This document shows positions 1 through 8,529 of a DNA stretch of 64,000 bases, piece by piece. Source of the stretch: Methanofervidicoccus abyssi (GTDB taxonomy: Archaea > AGJL01 > Methanococci > Methanococcales > Methanococcaceae). Each line of letters opens with the position of its first letter. Within the stretch, counting starts at the first letter, position 1. The DNA lies in contig NZ_BFAX01000001.1 of assembly GCF_004310395.1 (NCBI RefSeq), positions 62,001 through 126,000 on the forward strand. The letters are read 5' to 3'. The notes beneath the pieces are model-generated. The model ran no database searches. It was not told where the DNA came from and worked only from the letters and a program-made list of their open reading frames with translations. The translations under genes were made by a program, and so were the position numbers.

Positions 1-2
1 AG

Positions 3-113
3 GCATTTAATATACCTTTTGCGGATACTGTAGCACTCTTTATAATCGTGGCTGGACCTGTTGGAACGCTAGCATTTTCTATGGTTATGAGAAAAGGAGA
101 TAAAAATAAATAA
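3..113 (+). CDS. C-terminal end of a small membrane protein (truncated by window edge)
   Basis: Only the last 36 codons are present, open from the window edge to a TAA at 111-113. The visible peptide has one hydrophobic stretch (ADTVALFIIVAGPVG, then TLAF) followed by a basic hydrophilic tail ending RKGDKNK, as in small integral membrane subunits. The tail is reminiscent of Mrp/Eha/Ehb-type antiporter-like hydrogenase subunits, but too little is visible to assign a family. It converges with the guide RNA and mcm on the other strand. Confidence 0.55.
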   Translation, partial: AFNIPFADTVALFIIVAGPVGTLAFSMVMRKGDKNK

Positions 114-174
114 CGGTGTCAGTCCGCCCATCAATCATCACAGGTCAGAAGCTACCACCGATCATCATCCACCA
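114..174 (-). ncRNA. Box C/D guide sRNA (2'-O-methylation guide)
   Basis: Read on the minus strand, all four boxes occur in order with correct spacing: C box ATGATGA (168-162), D' box CTGA (148-145), C' box GTGATGA (141-135) and D box CTGA (122-119). GGTG before box C pairs with CACC after box D to close the terminal stem. The guide segments are 13 nt (161-149, upstream of D') and 12 nt (134-123, upstream of D). By the D+5 rule the predicted targets are the U of AAGCUACCACCGA and the first C after the G in UCCGCCCAUCAA. The segment is clearly GC-richer than the DNA around it and lies in the gap between mcm and the preceding gene. The rRNA or tRNA targets are not identified here. Confidence 0.88.
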
Positions 175-199
175 TTTAAAATTAGATGCCTTCACATGT

Positions 200-214
200 T
201 TATATAATTTTCCT
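200..214 (-). promoter_or_regulatory. TATA box/BRE of the box C/D sRNA
   Basis: On the minus strand, GGAAAA followed by TTATATAAAC lies about 26-32 nt upstream of the sRNA 5' stem. This is the usual archaeal BRE-TATA to start-site distance. It overlaps the last codon and stop of mcm, so the sRNA appears to be transcribed from its own promoter inside the mcm 3' end. Confidence 0.55.
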
Positions 215-2375
215 ATGTAATCCTATAGTATCCAAATCTCGGTGAGTATATCTCGGCATTTCTCTTTAACTTATCCAATAGATCCTCTGCCTCCTTCTTA
301 GATATACCAAATTCAGAGGCTCTCTCTATTATATCATCTTCTGAAGCTAAACCATCGTTAGAGAGTGCAGAGAGTTCCTTTATAATCTCTAGTATCTTGT
401 CCATCTTGTCGTATTTTGACTTGGGTAGTTGCCCCATGATTTTTCCTATGTCGTATTTCCCTGTTTCTGGATCGTAGGCAACCTGATTTAGACACTCCTC
501 TATAATCTCGATGGCTACCTTTGCATCCCCCTCTTCAACTTTTTTTGATAACCTTGCCTTTGCATGCATCTCGGATATCCTTATAATAGCTTCTAACTGT
601 CTGGCTGTAACTGGTATTGGGTTATCTCCCTCTCCCAACCTTCTCATATTTACATAGAAGTCCTTAATGATCTTCTTTGCAGCTTTTGTTAGATGTGGGT
701 TCTTTAACTTCTTTTCATCTACATCATCCTCCATAAAGAGTTCCTGGTTCTCCTCGAAGTATACACAGTTTCTAGCGTAGATGATATAACTCTTCATTAG
801 GTTTTCGTCTACTACGATACCGTCTACCTCAATAGGTTTTAATACAGAGTAATCCTTAGTTACTGTCTCTATATGGACATCTAAAATATGTTCTGCAATC
901 TCTTCATCTCTTCTTCTATCTGGTATGTCTCTAAGTGGGAATATTAGATCGAATCTACTCAGGAGTGGAGGAGGTATATCTATCTGTTCAACAATCCCTA
1001 AGTTGGGATCGAATCTTCCCCTCTTTGGGTTACAGGCTGCAAGGACAGCACATCTTGCAGGGAGTTTTACATTTATACCTCCTTTATTTACATGGATAGT
1101 CTGAGACTCCATGGCCTCGAGGATGTATTTCATAACATTCTTATCCACTGTAAGTTCATCTATACAGGCAGTACCTCCGTTAGATTTTACAAACACCCCA
1201 GGCTTCACCACCCATCCATCCCCTATATCTGTACTCTCTTTTAAAACGTTGGCTGTAAGACCTCCACCTGTTGCTGTAGTAACTGAAGCGTAGGCGTTCT
1301 GAGGGAAAAGTCTTGCTATCTTCCTTAACATGGTAGATTTCCCTACCCCAGGATCTGTAATTAGAAGTATGTGGCTGTCTCTCCTTAGAGGAGTACCATC
1401 AGGTAGAAATTTTGTACATCCCTTTATCTGTTGTAGGAATATTGCCTTTTTTACAATATTATATCCCTTAATCTGTGCTATGAGGTAATTAGATAGTATA
1501 TCCACTATGTTCTTCTTTTTACCTAGTTCATTCAGTACCTCTATAAGATCAGGTTTAAGAACATCTCTAACTTCTATCTTCTGATAATCCTCGATCAGGG
1601 ATACACTGTTACTCCTTACACATATCTCAAAAATAGGCATGTTTAGGCTGGAACGGATTCTTTTTCTCATAACAGTTCCTACAACTTTTACCCTTCCTGA
1701 GTATATCCCCTGGGAGTTCTCCAGAAACACTTTTATACTCTTTGGTGGATCTTCTGGATTCTTCATCAGATCTATAGGTTGTTGTATCTCCAACTCCTGG
1801 ATATTCACATAGATAGAGCTATCTAAGTCTAACTCCATCTCCACCCTACGATCATTTTTCTCACATACTTTACATATATACTTCGGTATCTTTTCGAAGT
1901 AGTTATATGTTGTATGTGTTATGTTCCATCCACACTCAGGACATACGAACCGGGCCACCTTAAGTAGGGCACATACTTTACCTGCAGATATGATATCTCC
2001 TTCAAATGTTAAAAGTTTGTTAATGTCAAAGGAGTTTATATTTTCTATTTTCTTCTCACAACCTATAGGGTTCTTTAGAGATATACAAATCTTTTCTAAT
2101 TCCTTTTCTGTCCTACTATCTTCCCCAAAAACTTCCTTGTAGGTTTCTTTAAATACGTCGAGGAGGGTTTTTTCAACTTCTATAGGATACTCTAGGATTA
2201 TATCGTTTACTTCACAAGCTTCTGGAAAATTCCTTAAGAAATCCTCTATATCAAACTCGAAAATATTATTCTTTATAGTACTCTCTGATAGTTTACGTTT
2301 AATATACTGCTTTATTTTGTCTTTATATTTCTCTTCAAATTCTTCTTTATCGTATTCTATTGTAAATTTGTCCAT
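213..2375 (-). CDS. mcm: Replicative DNA helicase MCM
   Basis: Minichromosome maintenance protein of about 720 residues, the hexameric 3'-5' helicase that unwinds DNA at the fork. Visible features in order: an N-terminal OB region with a CxxC...CxxC zinc ribbon (about residues 145-171), the AAA+ core with Walker A TDPGVGKST (about 340), Walker B ACIDEL (about 405), sensor-1 Asn in the CNPKRGRF segment, and arginine finger LLSRFDL (about 475). A C-terminal winged-helix region follows. No intein interrupts the ATPase motifs. I chose ATG 2375 because GGTGA precedes it directly; GTG 2384 in the same frame is an alternative. It is transcribed alone. PCNA and a GINS gene lie within 5 kb, as in other Methanococcales replication neighbourhoods. 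Confidence 0.96.
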   Translation of the reverse strand: MDKFTIEYDKEEFEEKYKDKIKQYIKRKLSESTIKNNIFEFDIEDFLRNFPEACEVNDIILEYPIEVEKTLLDVFKETYKEVFGEDSRTEKELEKICISLKNPIGCEKKIENINSFDINKLLTFEGDIISAGKVCALLKVARFVCPECGWNITHTTYNYFEKIPKYICKVCEKNDRRVEMELDLDSSIYVNIQELEIQQPIDLMKNPEDPPKSIKVFLENSQGIYSGRVKVVGTVMRKRIRSSLNMPIFEICVRSNSVSLIEDYQKIEVRDVLKPDLIEVLNELGKKKNIVDILSNYLIAQIKGYNIVKKAIFLQQIKGCTKFLPDGTPLRRDSHILLITDPGVGKSTMLRKIARLFPQNAYASVTTATGGGLTANVLKESTDIGDGWVVKPGVFVKSNGGTACIDELTVDKNVMKYILEAMESQTIHVNKGGINVKLPARCAVLAACNPKRGRFDPNLGIVEQIDIPPPLLSRFDLIFPLRDIPDRRRDEEIAEHILDVHIETVTKDYSVLKPIEVDGIVVDENLMKSYIIYARNCVYFEENQELFMEDDVDEKKLKNPHLTKAAKKIIKDFYVNMRRLGEGDNPIPVTARQLEAIIRISEMHAKARLSKKVEEGDAKVAIEIIEECLNQVAYDPETGKYDIGKIMGQLPKSKYDKMDKILEIIKELSALSNDGLASEDDIIERASEFGISKKEAEDLLDKLKRNAEIYSPRFGYYRIT

Positions 2376-2460
2376 TGTCACCACAACTTTTTAATTTGTA
2401 AGTATAATATAAATACATCAAAATAGAAAATTATCAAAATAATCATTATATTAATCAGTT

Positions 2461-2492
2461 TAAAATATTAATTAATTAAAATATTAATTAAA
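2461..2492. repeat. Tandem 16-bp AT repeat upstream of mcm
   Basis: The unit TAAAATATTAATTAAT occurs twice in a row (second copy with a last-base mismatch) in the 277-bp region between the divergent starts of mcm and the next gene. It is pure A/T and may be simple low-complexity drift or part of the promoter region; no function can be read from it. Confidence 0.4.
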
Positions 2493-2652
2493 TACTGAAT
2501 TAACCTTGTAATGTAGTTTGGGATAGTTAATATATATCTCTGATGTGAAGTGAACTTTATGATTTAACCCTTCTAAACAAAAATTATTAATATATAGAAC
2601 TTTAATCAATTTTTCTATATCCATTTTTTCTATTATGATCTTGGTGATATAG

Positions 2653-2898
2653 ATGGTGTCTGAAAATATAAAAAATTTTGTCGAGGAGATAAGAAATCAA
2701 GTCCAGAAAGAAGCTAAGTATATCGAGTTAGTTTTTACAATTTATTACCTGATAAATTTAGTGGAACCTAGTAAAAGAGAAAGTTTTCAGGAGGCTATTA
2801 ACAACGCTGAGAGTATAGAAGATGTCTACGAAATACTTGATGCCTTAAAACTCCAGATTGGGGCGCAAGGTGTTAAAAAGTTACTTAGGAATCTATAA
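2653..2898 (+). CDS. Small conserved-looking protein of unknown function (81 aa)
   Basis: I do not recognise this family. The start is supported by GGTGATATAG just before the ATG. The product is a small soluble helical protein with charged amphipathic segments (NFVEEIRNQVQKEAKYIE; the last third is LQIGAQGVKKLLRNL) and no membrane segment, cysteine or catalytic motif. It is divergent from mcm across an AT-rich intergenic region and convergent, 8 bp apart, with the EamA-like gene. Codon use matches the neighbours, so it is probably a real gene. Confidence 0.6.
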   Translation: MVSENIKNFVEEIRNQVQKEAKYIELVFTIYYLINLVEPSKRESFQEAINNAESIEDVYEILDALKLQIGAQGVKKLLRNL

Positions 2899-2906
2899 AT
2901 CATTTT

Positions 2907-3365
2907 TTAACTATTCATAGACAGTAGTACTATTCCCAAGATCACTAATATAATACCTATTATCTGATTGGTAGATAGATACTCTCTGAGGAAAATAACT
3001 GCCAATATGGTAGTGATAGCAGGACCTATAGAGGATAGAGGTACAACGATACTAGCCTTTCCCTTATTGAGCATGTAGTAAAGTAGTAGACTCCCCAACA
3101 CCACCATTACAGCGGATATTACACCGTAGATCAGTATTTTTCCTTGTATCTGCCATAGTCTCTGAGGATCTTTTATAATTATAAAGATAGAGAGTATCAT
3201 TCCTACGATATTAACTATAATCCACTGTATAAAGGGATCCTTTTCAGAAACTATCTTTGCAAAGAAAGTGCCCACACCGTAGAGGATCGCTATAAGGATC
3301 CCAACTATAACGTCATTGTTTATACTAATCACCCTGAAATTGTCAGAGATTAATAACTTTAGCAT
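2907..3365 (-). CDS. EamA/DMT-family small transporter (half-size)
   Basis: A 152-residue integral membrane protein with a single EamA-like domain: about four to five hydrophobic helices, including VIVGILIAILYGVGTFFAK, IIVNIVGMILSIFII, a GVISAVMVVLGSLLLYYML segment, and a C-terminal TTILAVIFLREYLSTNQIIG motif. The PLSSIGPAITTILAVIFLREYLS stretch is typical of the drug/metabolite transporter superfamily. Half-size members work as dimers; the substrate cannot be inferred. The start is uncertain. ATG 3365 overlaps the end of serA by 23 nt, while GTG 3332 would avoid the overlap. It is downstream of serA on the same strand and probably cotranscribed. Confidence 0.75.
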   Translation of the reverse strand: MLKLLISDNFRVISINNDVIVGILIAILYGVGTFFAKIVSEKDPFIQWIIVNIVGMILSIFIIIKDPQRLWQIQGKILIYGVISAVMVVLGSLLLYYMLNKGKASIVVPLSSIGPAITTILAVIFLREYLSTNQIIGIILVILGIVLLSMNS

Positions 3366-4917
3366 CCCTTATATTCTCTAAATTTTTCAACTTCTCCAAC
3401 ACATCTTCAGGTATCACATGATCTACGTTGAGGACCATTATACTCTCTCCTCCAGGTTCCTTCCTACCGACCTGCATCCCTGCAATGTTTATACCGTAGT
3501 CTCCTAGGAGTAATCCCACCTTACCTATCATCCCAGGCCTATCTATGTGTCTGATTATACAGATAATACCTTCAGGTTTTATATCTACCCTGTATCCGTT
3601 GATCTCCCTAAGTACAGGCCTACCTTCTATTACAGAACCAACTAAGGATATACTTTCTGAATTACCTTCTGCTAACACTTTTATGGCGTTACCATACTCA
3701 CTCTCAGATATTGTGCCTTCAATTACCTTTATATTTCTATTTTTAGCTACTGTAGGTGCATTTATAAGATTGACACCTGCAAGGAGTATAGGAGACAACA
3801 TACCTATGAGGAAGGATCTCTTCACCATCTCTGTATCTTCCTTTGCTAACTCACCAGAATATATTAACTTCACTTTCTCTATGGACCTGTCAAGTAGTTG
3901 TATGGTCATAAGTCCCAACTTCTCTGCAAGATCCATATAAGGTTTTAACTTTCCCATCTTTTCAGATGGTATTGCAGGGAGATTTACAATATTCTCTGCA
4001 GGTTCTCCCCTAAGTATCTTTACAACCTGTTCTGCAACGATAATACCTGCACTTTTCTGGGCCTCTTCTGTGGAAGCACCCTGATGGGGAGTACCTATAA
4101 CGTTGTCCAGTGTAAGTAGAGGATTATTCTTTGGAGGTTCTTCTTCGAAAACATCCAGTGCTGCAGCCCTTATTTTCCTATTTCTTAGAGCCTCGTAGAG
4201 GGCCTTCTCATCTATCAGTCCCCCTCTAGCACAGTTTATAATTATTACATTTTTTTTCATCAGTGATATCTGTTCCCTACCTATTATATGCCTAGTTTTT
4301 GGAGTTAAGGGGACGTGGAGGGTGATAAAATCACTAACCTTACAGAGTTCATTTATATCACTTAATAACTTAACACCTAAACTCCTTGCAACCTCTTCAG
4401 ATATATAGGGATCGTAGCCTACAATATTCATACCAAATGCCTTCGCTCTCTTCACAACCTGCTGCCCTATTCTACCTAGTCCAATAACTCCAAGGGTTTT
4501 ACCATAAAGTTCTACACCTTTAAAGGATTTCCTATCCCACTCTCCTCTCTTTAAGGAGGCTGTAGCCTGAGGTATATTCCTCGCTGCAGATAACATCAAA
4601 CCCATAGTTAACTCTGCGACAGAGATGGAAGATGCATCTGGAGAATTAACCACTATGATACCTTTCTCTGTTGCATACTGGATATCTATATTGTCTACAC
4701 CAACACCAGCCCTTGCAATAATTTTTAATTTTTTTGCGTGCTCTAAGATATCTCTTGTCAACTTTGTTCCACTTCTAATAACTATAACATCTATATCTTT
4801 TATTTTTCTCTTTAATTCCATCTTATTCAGGTTAGTTGCTATTTCCACTTCTCCGACTCTTTTGAGTATCTCTACAGCATCTTTGTGTATTTCGTCTGTT
4901 ATAAGAATATTCACCAT
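3343..4917 (-). CDS. serA: D-3-phosphoglycerate dehydrogenase
   Basis: Catalyses the first step of serine synthesis, NAD-dependent oxidation of 3-phosphoglycerate to 3-phosphohydroxypyruvate. The long form (about 524 residues) has the N-terminal 2-hydroxyacid dehydrogenase fold with NAD motif GVIGLGRIGQ (about 145), catalytic Arg in NCARGG, Glu in FEEEPP and His in GTPHQG. An intervening (ASB) domain and a C-terminal ACT domain (starting near RHIDRPGMIGKVG) complete it. The ACT domain usually mediates serine feedback. ATG 4917 (MVNILITDE) fits the family and follows GTGAGGTTT; a GTG three codons earlier is an alternative. It overlaps the downstream EamA-like gene. Confidence 0.96.
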   Translation of the reverse strand: MVNILITDEIHKDAVEILKRVGEVEIATNLNKMELKRKIKDIDVIVIRSGTKLTRDILEHAKKLKIIARAGVGVDNIDIQYATEKGIIVVNSPDASSISVAELTMGLMLSAARNIPQATASLKRGEWDRKSFKGVELYGKTLGVIGLGRIGQQVVKRAKAFGMNIVGYDPYISEEVARSLGVKLLSDINELCKVSDFITLHVPLTPKTRHIIGREQISLMKKNVIIINCARGGLIDEKALYEALRNRKIRAAALDVFEEEPPKNNPLLTLDNVIGTPHQGASTEEAQKSAGIIVAEQVVKILRGEPAENIVNLPAIPSEKMGKLKPYMDLAEKLGLMTIQLLDRSIEKVKLIYSGELAKEDTEMVKRSFLIGMLSPILLAGVNLINAPTVAKNRNIKVIEGTISESEYGNAIKVLAEGNSESISLVGSVIEGRPVLREINGYRVDIKPEGIICIIRHIDRPGMIGKVGLLLGDYGINIAGMQVGRKEPGGESIMVLNVDHVIPEDVLEKLKNLENIRDAKVINL

Positions 4918-5009
4918 AAACCTCACTTCCCACTTTATGGTTCTTTTTTATTATGTTTGTTCTTCATGAGAAATCCTATTCTCAAAAATTATTCTTAATT
5001 ATATATATT

Positions 5010-5215
5010 AAGTCTTACTGACTAACGGGATTAAAATGTGGGATTTCTCTCCTCCTTCTATAAAGGTTTGGGGGTGTTATATCTCCAATCCTGAGAGGAA
5101 TAGACTTACCTGAAAGAGTGCGAGATCGGTGATATCTTCTTGATAAACCTATGGGGAACTGAGATTGATATGTACTGAAAATGCAGATGCCACAGGTCTC
5201 CACAGTTTCCCATAA
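5010..5215 (+). ncRNA. Candidate structured RNA (speculative)
   Basis: A TATA-like TTATATATATTAA (about 4998-5010) is followed by about 200 nt of GC-richer sequence in a gap that lacks a gene. GGGGAACTG (5153-5161) plus AGA pairs with TCT and CAGTTTCCC (5197-5211), giving about 12 pairs around a three-base bulge and closing a 32-nt loop. Strand and ends are guesses. It is not SRP RNA, RNase P RNA or a tRNA as far as I can see. Part of it could simply be a variant of the dispersed palindromic element. Confidence 0.3.
5026..5048 (+). repeat. Dispersed palindromic element, partial copy
   Basis: Shares ATGTGGGATTTCT exactly with the copy at 8955-8980 and the block GGATTTCT with the copy at 25404-25439. 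Only the right arm is recognisable. Confidence 0.4.
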
Positions 5216-5672
5216 AATAGAAGTTAAAATAAAAGTAAAGAGATAAACAGTTACTCTAAAACTTTTTAACATTTCTGAACAACTCAAGGAAAGATAGAGA
5301 GATAAAGGCGATGAAACTTCTATCCTTTTGTCAGATGGTTTAACAATATATTACTTTCGGTTATATTTTATACTTATTAATTATTATTTACCATTATTTT
5401 ACTTATTGGAATATTTAAACATTTTTGCTCTACACACCTAACGTATATAAAGTACTCTTAAATTTACTTCAGTAGATTATTATAGGATGTGATTATACTA
5501 ACAACTTCTAAGATAGAAAATTTTAAATAGATGAAAATATACCTGTTATAATCATAGAATCTATTAAAATCGGAATACTGTAAAATTAAAGCTTATTATT
5601 TCTCTTTTTCTTTTCTGAAATTAAAAGGGGGATTATAATAATATTTTTTAAATATTTAACAGGTGAAATTAA

Positions 5673-6419
5673 ATGTTTAAAGCAACTATCAGTAATGCAA
5701 AGGAGTTTAAAAAAATAGTTGAAGCAATGAGTAACGTAGTTGATGAAATCTCATTTGAAGTAGATGAAAAGGGTTTGAGGGCAAGTGCAGTGGATCCTTC
5801 TCACGTAGCATTGGTGAGTATAGATATTCCAAGGGAGGCCTTTGAGGAATACCTTGCAGATCCTCATGAAATAGGTGTAGATTTAGGAGTATTTAAAAAG
5901 ATCATGAAAAGGGCGAAATCAGAGGAGAAGTTAATCTTAGAACTGGACGAAGAGAAGAATAGATTAAATATTATCTTAGAGAATAATGCAACAAGGAAGT
6001 TTTCACTCTCACTCTACGATGTCAGTTCCTCAAATGTTAAAGTTCCAGATCTAAACTATCCAAATGAGATAGTTATAAAAGCGGGAGCATTCAAAGAAGC
6101 CCTGAAAGATGCTGAGCTGGTTAACGATCATGTTACCCTACAGACAGATGGTGAAGGTAGATTTATAGTATTATCAAAGGGAGATGTGAATCAGTGTGAA
6201 ACTATTTTCGATGAAAGTAGTGAGGCAGTATTGGATATGAGAATCACGGAGCCTGTAAAGAGCACTTTCAGTCTCTCATATTTAGAAGATATTACAAAGG
6301 CAGTTTCCTCAGACGATATACTTCACATACACTTAGGATCTGACATACCTGTAAAGATAGAGTTCAACATTGCAGATGGGAAGATCCTCTTCCTCCTGGC
6401 TCCGAGAATAGAATCCTAA
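5673..6419 (+). CDS. pcn: DNA polymerase sliding clamp PCNA
   Basis: Homotrimeric ring that tethers DNA polymerase, FEN-1, ligase and other partners to DNA. The 248 residues match the usual PCNA length and run from [19 protein letters not shown] through the interdomain loop region to the C-terminal LLAPRIES, which lies near the partner-binding pocket. The start has AGGTGA six bases upstream. It heads an operon with a GINS subunit and ribosomal proteins L44e and S27e, the order known from Methanocaldococcus. The FEN-1 encoded at 22452-23420 has a PCNA-binding tail that should dock here. Confidence 0.97.
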   Translation: MFKATISNAKEFKKIVEAMSNVVDEISFEVDEKGLRASAVDPSHVALVSIDIPREAFEEYLADPHEIGVDLGVFKKIMKRAKSEEKLILELDEEKNRLNIILENNATRKFSLSLYDVSSSNVKVPDLNYPNEIVIKAGAFKEALKDAELVNDHVTLQTDGEGRFIVLSKGDVNQCETIFDESSEAVLDMRITEPVKSTFSLSYLEDITKAVSSDDILHIHLGSDIPVKIEFNIADGKILFLLAPRIES

Positions 6420-6438
6420 ACTTTTTTACCGGGAAATT

Positions 6439-6993
6439 ATGTATAAAAATATTGTAGATGCATTTTTTAATGAGTTGAAAAATGACAAATTGACAAAATT
6501 ACATGAAAATTTCTACGAAGATGTTAAAAAATATATTGAGAATAAAAAGTATAAAAGTGAAAGAGAGTACAGACGTATACTGTATTACATCAAAGAGTTG
6601 AAAAAGTTAAGATTATACAAAGCATTTTATGGAGATAGGGAGAATCTCTTAGAAGAGGAGAGGGAAATATTAAAAGTTATTGAGAGTATTGAAGGTATAT
6701 CCAGCTTAAGGAGAGAAGTAGAAGAGGCCAAGATAGAGGTATCAGAAGATTCAAAATCTCAAGAGATACCAAAACATATAAATACCCAGAGGTACATTGA
6801 CATTGTAAGAGTCTTAACCAAGTTTCCAGAATTTACAGATGGAAAGGTAGTGTACAACTTAGATGAGAACGATATCGTATCTTTAGATAGAAGAATATCT
6901 AAAATATTGGAGAAGTATAAGATAGTTAAAAGAATAAAAGGTGAATTTTATGAAAATGAAAAAAAAGATAAAAAGGTACTGCCCTTACTGTAA
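6439..6993 (+). CDS. gins51: GINS replication factor subunit (Gins51/Gins15-like)
   Basis: Subunit of the GINS complex that links MCM and other fork proteins. The 184-residue protein has the helical N-terminal A-domain typical of GINS ([32 protein letters not shown]), an acidic linker around residues 105-115, and a small C-terminal beta-rich B-domain ([30 protein letters not shown]). Assignment rests on these features and on its place between PCNA and L44e, where Methanocaldococcus carries a GINS homolog. Its last 44 nt overlap the L44e gene in another frame, so the C-terminal [12 protein letters not shown] may be shaped by that overlap. Confidence 0.82.
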   Translation: MYKNIVDAFFNELKNDKLTKLHENFYEDVKKYIENKKYKSEREYRRILYYIKELKKLRLYKAFYGDRENLLEEEREILKVIESIEGISSLRREVEEAKIEVSEDSKSQEIPKHINTQRYIDIVRVLTKFPEFTDGKVVYNLDENDIVSLDRRISKILEKYKIVKRIKGEFYENEKKDKKVLPLL

Positions 6994-7231
6994 AAAACAT
7001 ACTGTACATACTGTAGAGCTGGCTAAGAAGAGGAAGGCAAGTGAATTAACCTGGGGTCAGAGGCAGTTCAGAAGAGTTACTTCAGGTTATGGAGGTTACC
7101 CAAGACCTCTTCCAAGTGGTTCAAAACCTGTTAAAAAGTTAGACTTGAGATACAAATGCTCAGAATGTGGAAGAATGCATACTAGACGTAGTGGTGGTTT
7201 TAGAGCGAGGGTGTTTGAATTGGTAGAGTAA
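6950..7231 (+). CDS. rpl44e: Ribosomal protein L44e
   Basis: Large-subunit zinc-binding protein (L36a/L44 family), 93 residues. The zinc-binding pairs are CPYC near the N-terminus and CSEC near residue 70. The family block [19 protein letters not shown] and the basic C-terminal [13 protein letters not shown] are clear. ATG 6950 has GGTGA upstream (AAAGGTGAATTTTATG). A GTG nine bases earlier belongs to that ribosome binding site. It overlaps the GINS gene by 44 nt and is followed 19 bp later by S27e, the conserved archaeal order. Confidence 0.96.
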   Translation: MKMKKKIKRYCPYCKKHTVHTVELAKKRKASELTWGQRQFRRVTSGYGGYPRPLPSGSKPVKKLDLRYKCSECGRMHTRRSGGFRARVFELVE

Positions 7232-7250
7232 TTTTATAGATGGAGGTGAG

Positions 7251-7439
7251 ATGTTGGATCTGATACCAAAACCAAGGAGTAGGTTTTTAAGGGTACAGTG
7301 TCCAGAGTGTGGTAACGAGCAGGTTATATTTGGATGTCCTGCAACTGTTGTAAAATGTATAGGGTGTGGGAGAGTAATTGCAGAGCCAAGGGCGTCTAAA
7401 GGACTGATAAAGGCTAAGATATTAGAGGTATTGGAGTAA
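7251..7439 (+). CDS. rps27e: Ribosomal protein S27e
   Basis: Small-subunit zinc-ribbon protein of 62 residues with the CPECG...CIGCG metal site and the family sequence [21 protein letters not shown] strong GGAGGTGAG ribosome binding site abuts the ATG. It is the last gene of the PCNA operon. In many archaea aIF2-alpha and Nop10 follow; they do not follow here, and hypE comes next after 85 bp. Confidence 0.96.
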   Translation: MLDLIPKPRSRFLRVQCPECGNEQVIFGCPATVVKCIGCGRVIAEPRASKGLIKAKILEVLE

Positions 7440-7476
7440 ATTTTTATTTTTATTTATTTTTATGTTTCGATTTTTA
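7440..7476 (+). terminator. Likely T-run terminator after S27e
   Basis: A succession of T-runs (AATTTTTATTTTTATTTATTTTTATG, then GATTTTTATAG) starts directly at the S27e stop codon. Oligo-T stretches without a stem are the usual intrinsic terminator in Methanococcales. Confidence 0.45.
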
Positions 7477-7524
7477 TAGATTAGTTTTCATTAAAAATTT
7501 TAAATATATTATTTTAGGGATATT

Positions 7525-8529
7525 ATGAAGATAACGAGGATGCACGGTGCTGGGGGAAAGTTAATGCAGGAACTTATTGAGAAGGTGATACTGGGCAATT
7601 TAGAGTTAACTTCTGTGGAAGGAGGAGTGGGGTTGAGAGAGTTAGACGACGGAGGAACTGTGCCCCTTGGAGACAGGGAGATAATTTTCACCATAGATGG
7701 ACACACAGTTAAACCTATATTTTTTCCAGGAGGGGACATAGGTAAGTTGGCAGTCTGTGGTGCTGTTAACGATATAGCAGTTATGGGAGGAGAACCGGTA
7801 GCCCTTTCCCTTTCTCTGATAATACCTGAAGGTTTCCCCATTGATAAGTTAGATAGAATAATGAAGTCTATAAATGAGACATCTAAAGAGGCAGGAGTAC
7901 CTATAATCACTGGAGATACCAAGGTATCCAACGTAGATGACATAGTAATAACTACTGCAGGTATAGGTATAACTGAAAGAGGGAAGGTTATAAGGGATAG
8001 TGGCATGAAGGAAAGGGATGTTATTATAGTCTCTGGCAACATTGGAGAGCATGGGATGACTATACTTTTGGCAAGGGAGAACTTCGATTTTAAGAGTAAT
8101 CTAAAATCTGATGTTGCACCTCTCAATAAACTCATAAAAAAAGTGCTTGACAGTGGTGTAGAAGTACATGCCATGAAGGATCCAACGAGGGGGGGTCTCG
8201 CCAGTGCCCTAAACGAAATGGTGGAGAAGAGTGGCCTTGGAATAAATATATACGAAGAGAAGATACCTATAAGTGAAGAAGTACAATCCCTCTCCGAAGC
8301 CCTTGGTATAGATCCTTTAACGGTAGCTAATGAGGGAAAGGTTGTTATGGCAGTGAAGAAAGAGGACGGAGAAAAGGCATTGGAGGTACTACGCTCTCAT
8401 CCTCTTGGAAGGAACGCCCAGATCATAGGTGAAGTTGTGTCAGATCACAAGATGGTGGTGATGGAAACCTTAGTTGGTAGAAGGATAATAGATACCCCAA
8501 TGGGAGATCCTATACCTAGAGTATGTTGA
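7525..8529 (+). CDS. hypE: [NiFe]-hydrogenase maturation factor HypE
   Basis: Converts the carbamoyl group received from HypF into a thiocyanate on its C-terminal cysteine, providing the CN ligands of [NiFe] hydrogenases. The 334 residues contain the AIR-synthase-like ATP fold (LDDGGTVPLGD, GGDIGKLAVCGAVNDIAVMGG, MKDPTRGGLASALNEM) and end in the signature DPIPRVC with the modified Cys as last residue. This tail separates it from the related selenophosphate synthetase. It stands alone between the ribosomal operon and a long gap, with a ribosome binding site of the AGGGAT type. Confidence 0.96.
   Translation: MKITRMHGAGGKLMQELIEKVILGNLELTSVEGGVGLRELDDGGTVPLGDREIIFTIDGHTVKPIFFPGGDIGKLAVCGAVNDIAVMGGEPVALSLSLIIPEGFPIDKLDRIMKSINETSKEAGVPIITGDTKVSNVDDIVITTAGIGITERGKVIRDSGMKERDVIIVSGNIGEHGMTILLARENFDFKSNLKSDVAPLNKLIKKVLDSGVEVHAMKDPTRGGLASALNEMVEKSGLGINIYEEKIPISEEVQSLSEALGIDPLTVANEGKVVMAVKKEDGEKALEVLRSHPLGRNAQIIGEVVSDHKMVVMETLVGRRIIDTPMGDPIPRVC

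Larger units (their letters stand above)
4918..5672. other. 755-bp gene-free region between serA and PCNA
   Basis: The two flanking genes diverge from this gap, so both promoters must lie here. Its middle (about 5010-5215) is less AT-rich than the rest and holds a candidate structured RNA. Positions 5026-5048 match the dispersed palindromic element. A 90-codon reverse-strand open frame across 5015-5287 has no coding character. The right part (5340-5672) is almost pure A/T apart from the PCNA ribosome binding site. Confidence 0.7.

Noticed and set aside
213-2375. Possible intein in MCM, since Methanocaldococcaceae often carry inteins in replication proteins.
   Set aside because: The Walker A to arginine finger region is continuous and total length is normal; no intein splice motifs are seen.
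5015-5287. A 90-codon reverse-strand frame in the serA/PCNA gap.
   Set aside because: The product has no family resemblance and mixed composition unlike neighbouring proteins, and it lies over a candidate structured RNA. Its start has no convincing ribosome binding site.
7525-8529. Selenophosphate synthetase (SelD), expected in a SelB genome.
   Set aside because: The protein has the HypE-specific C-terminal PRVC tail and lacks the N-terminal Cys/Sec motif of SelD.
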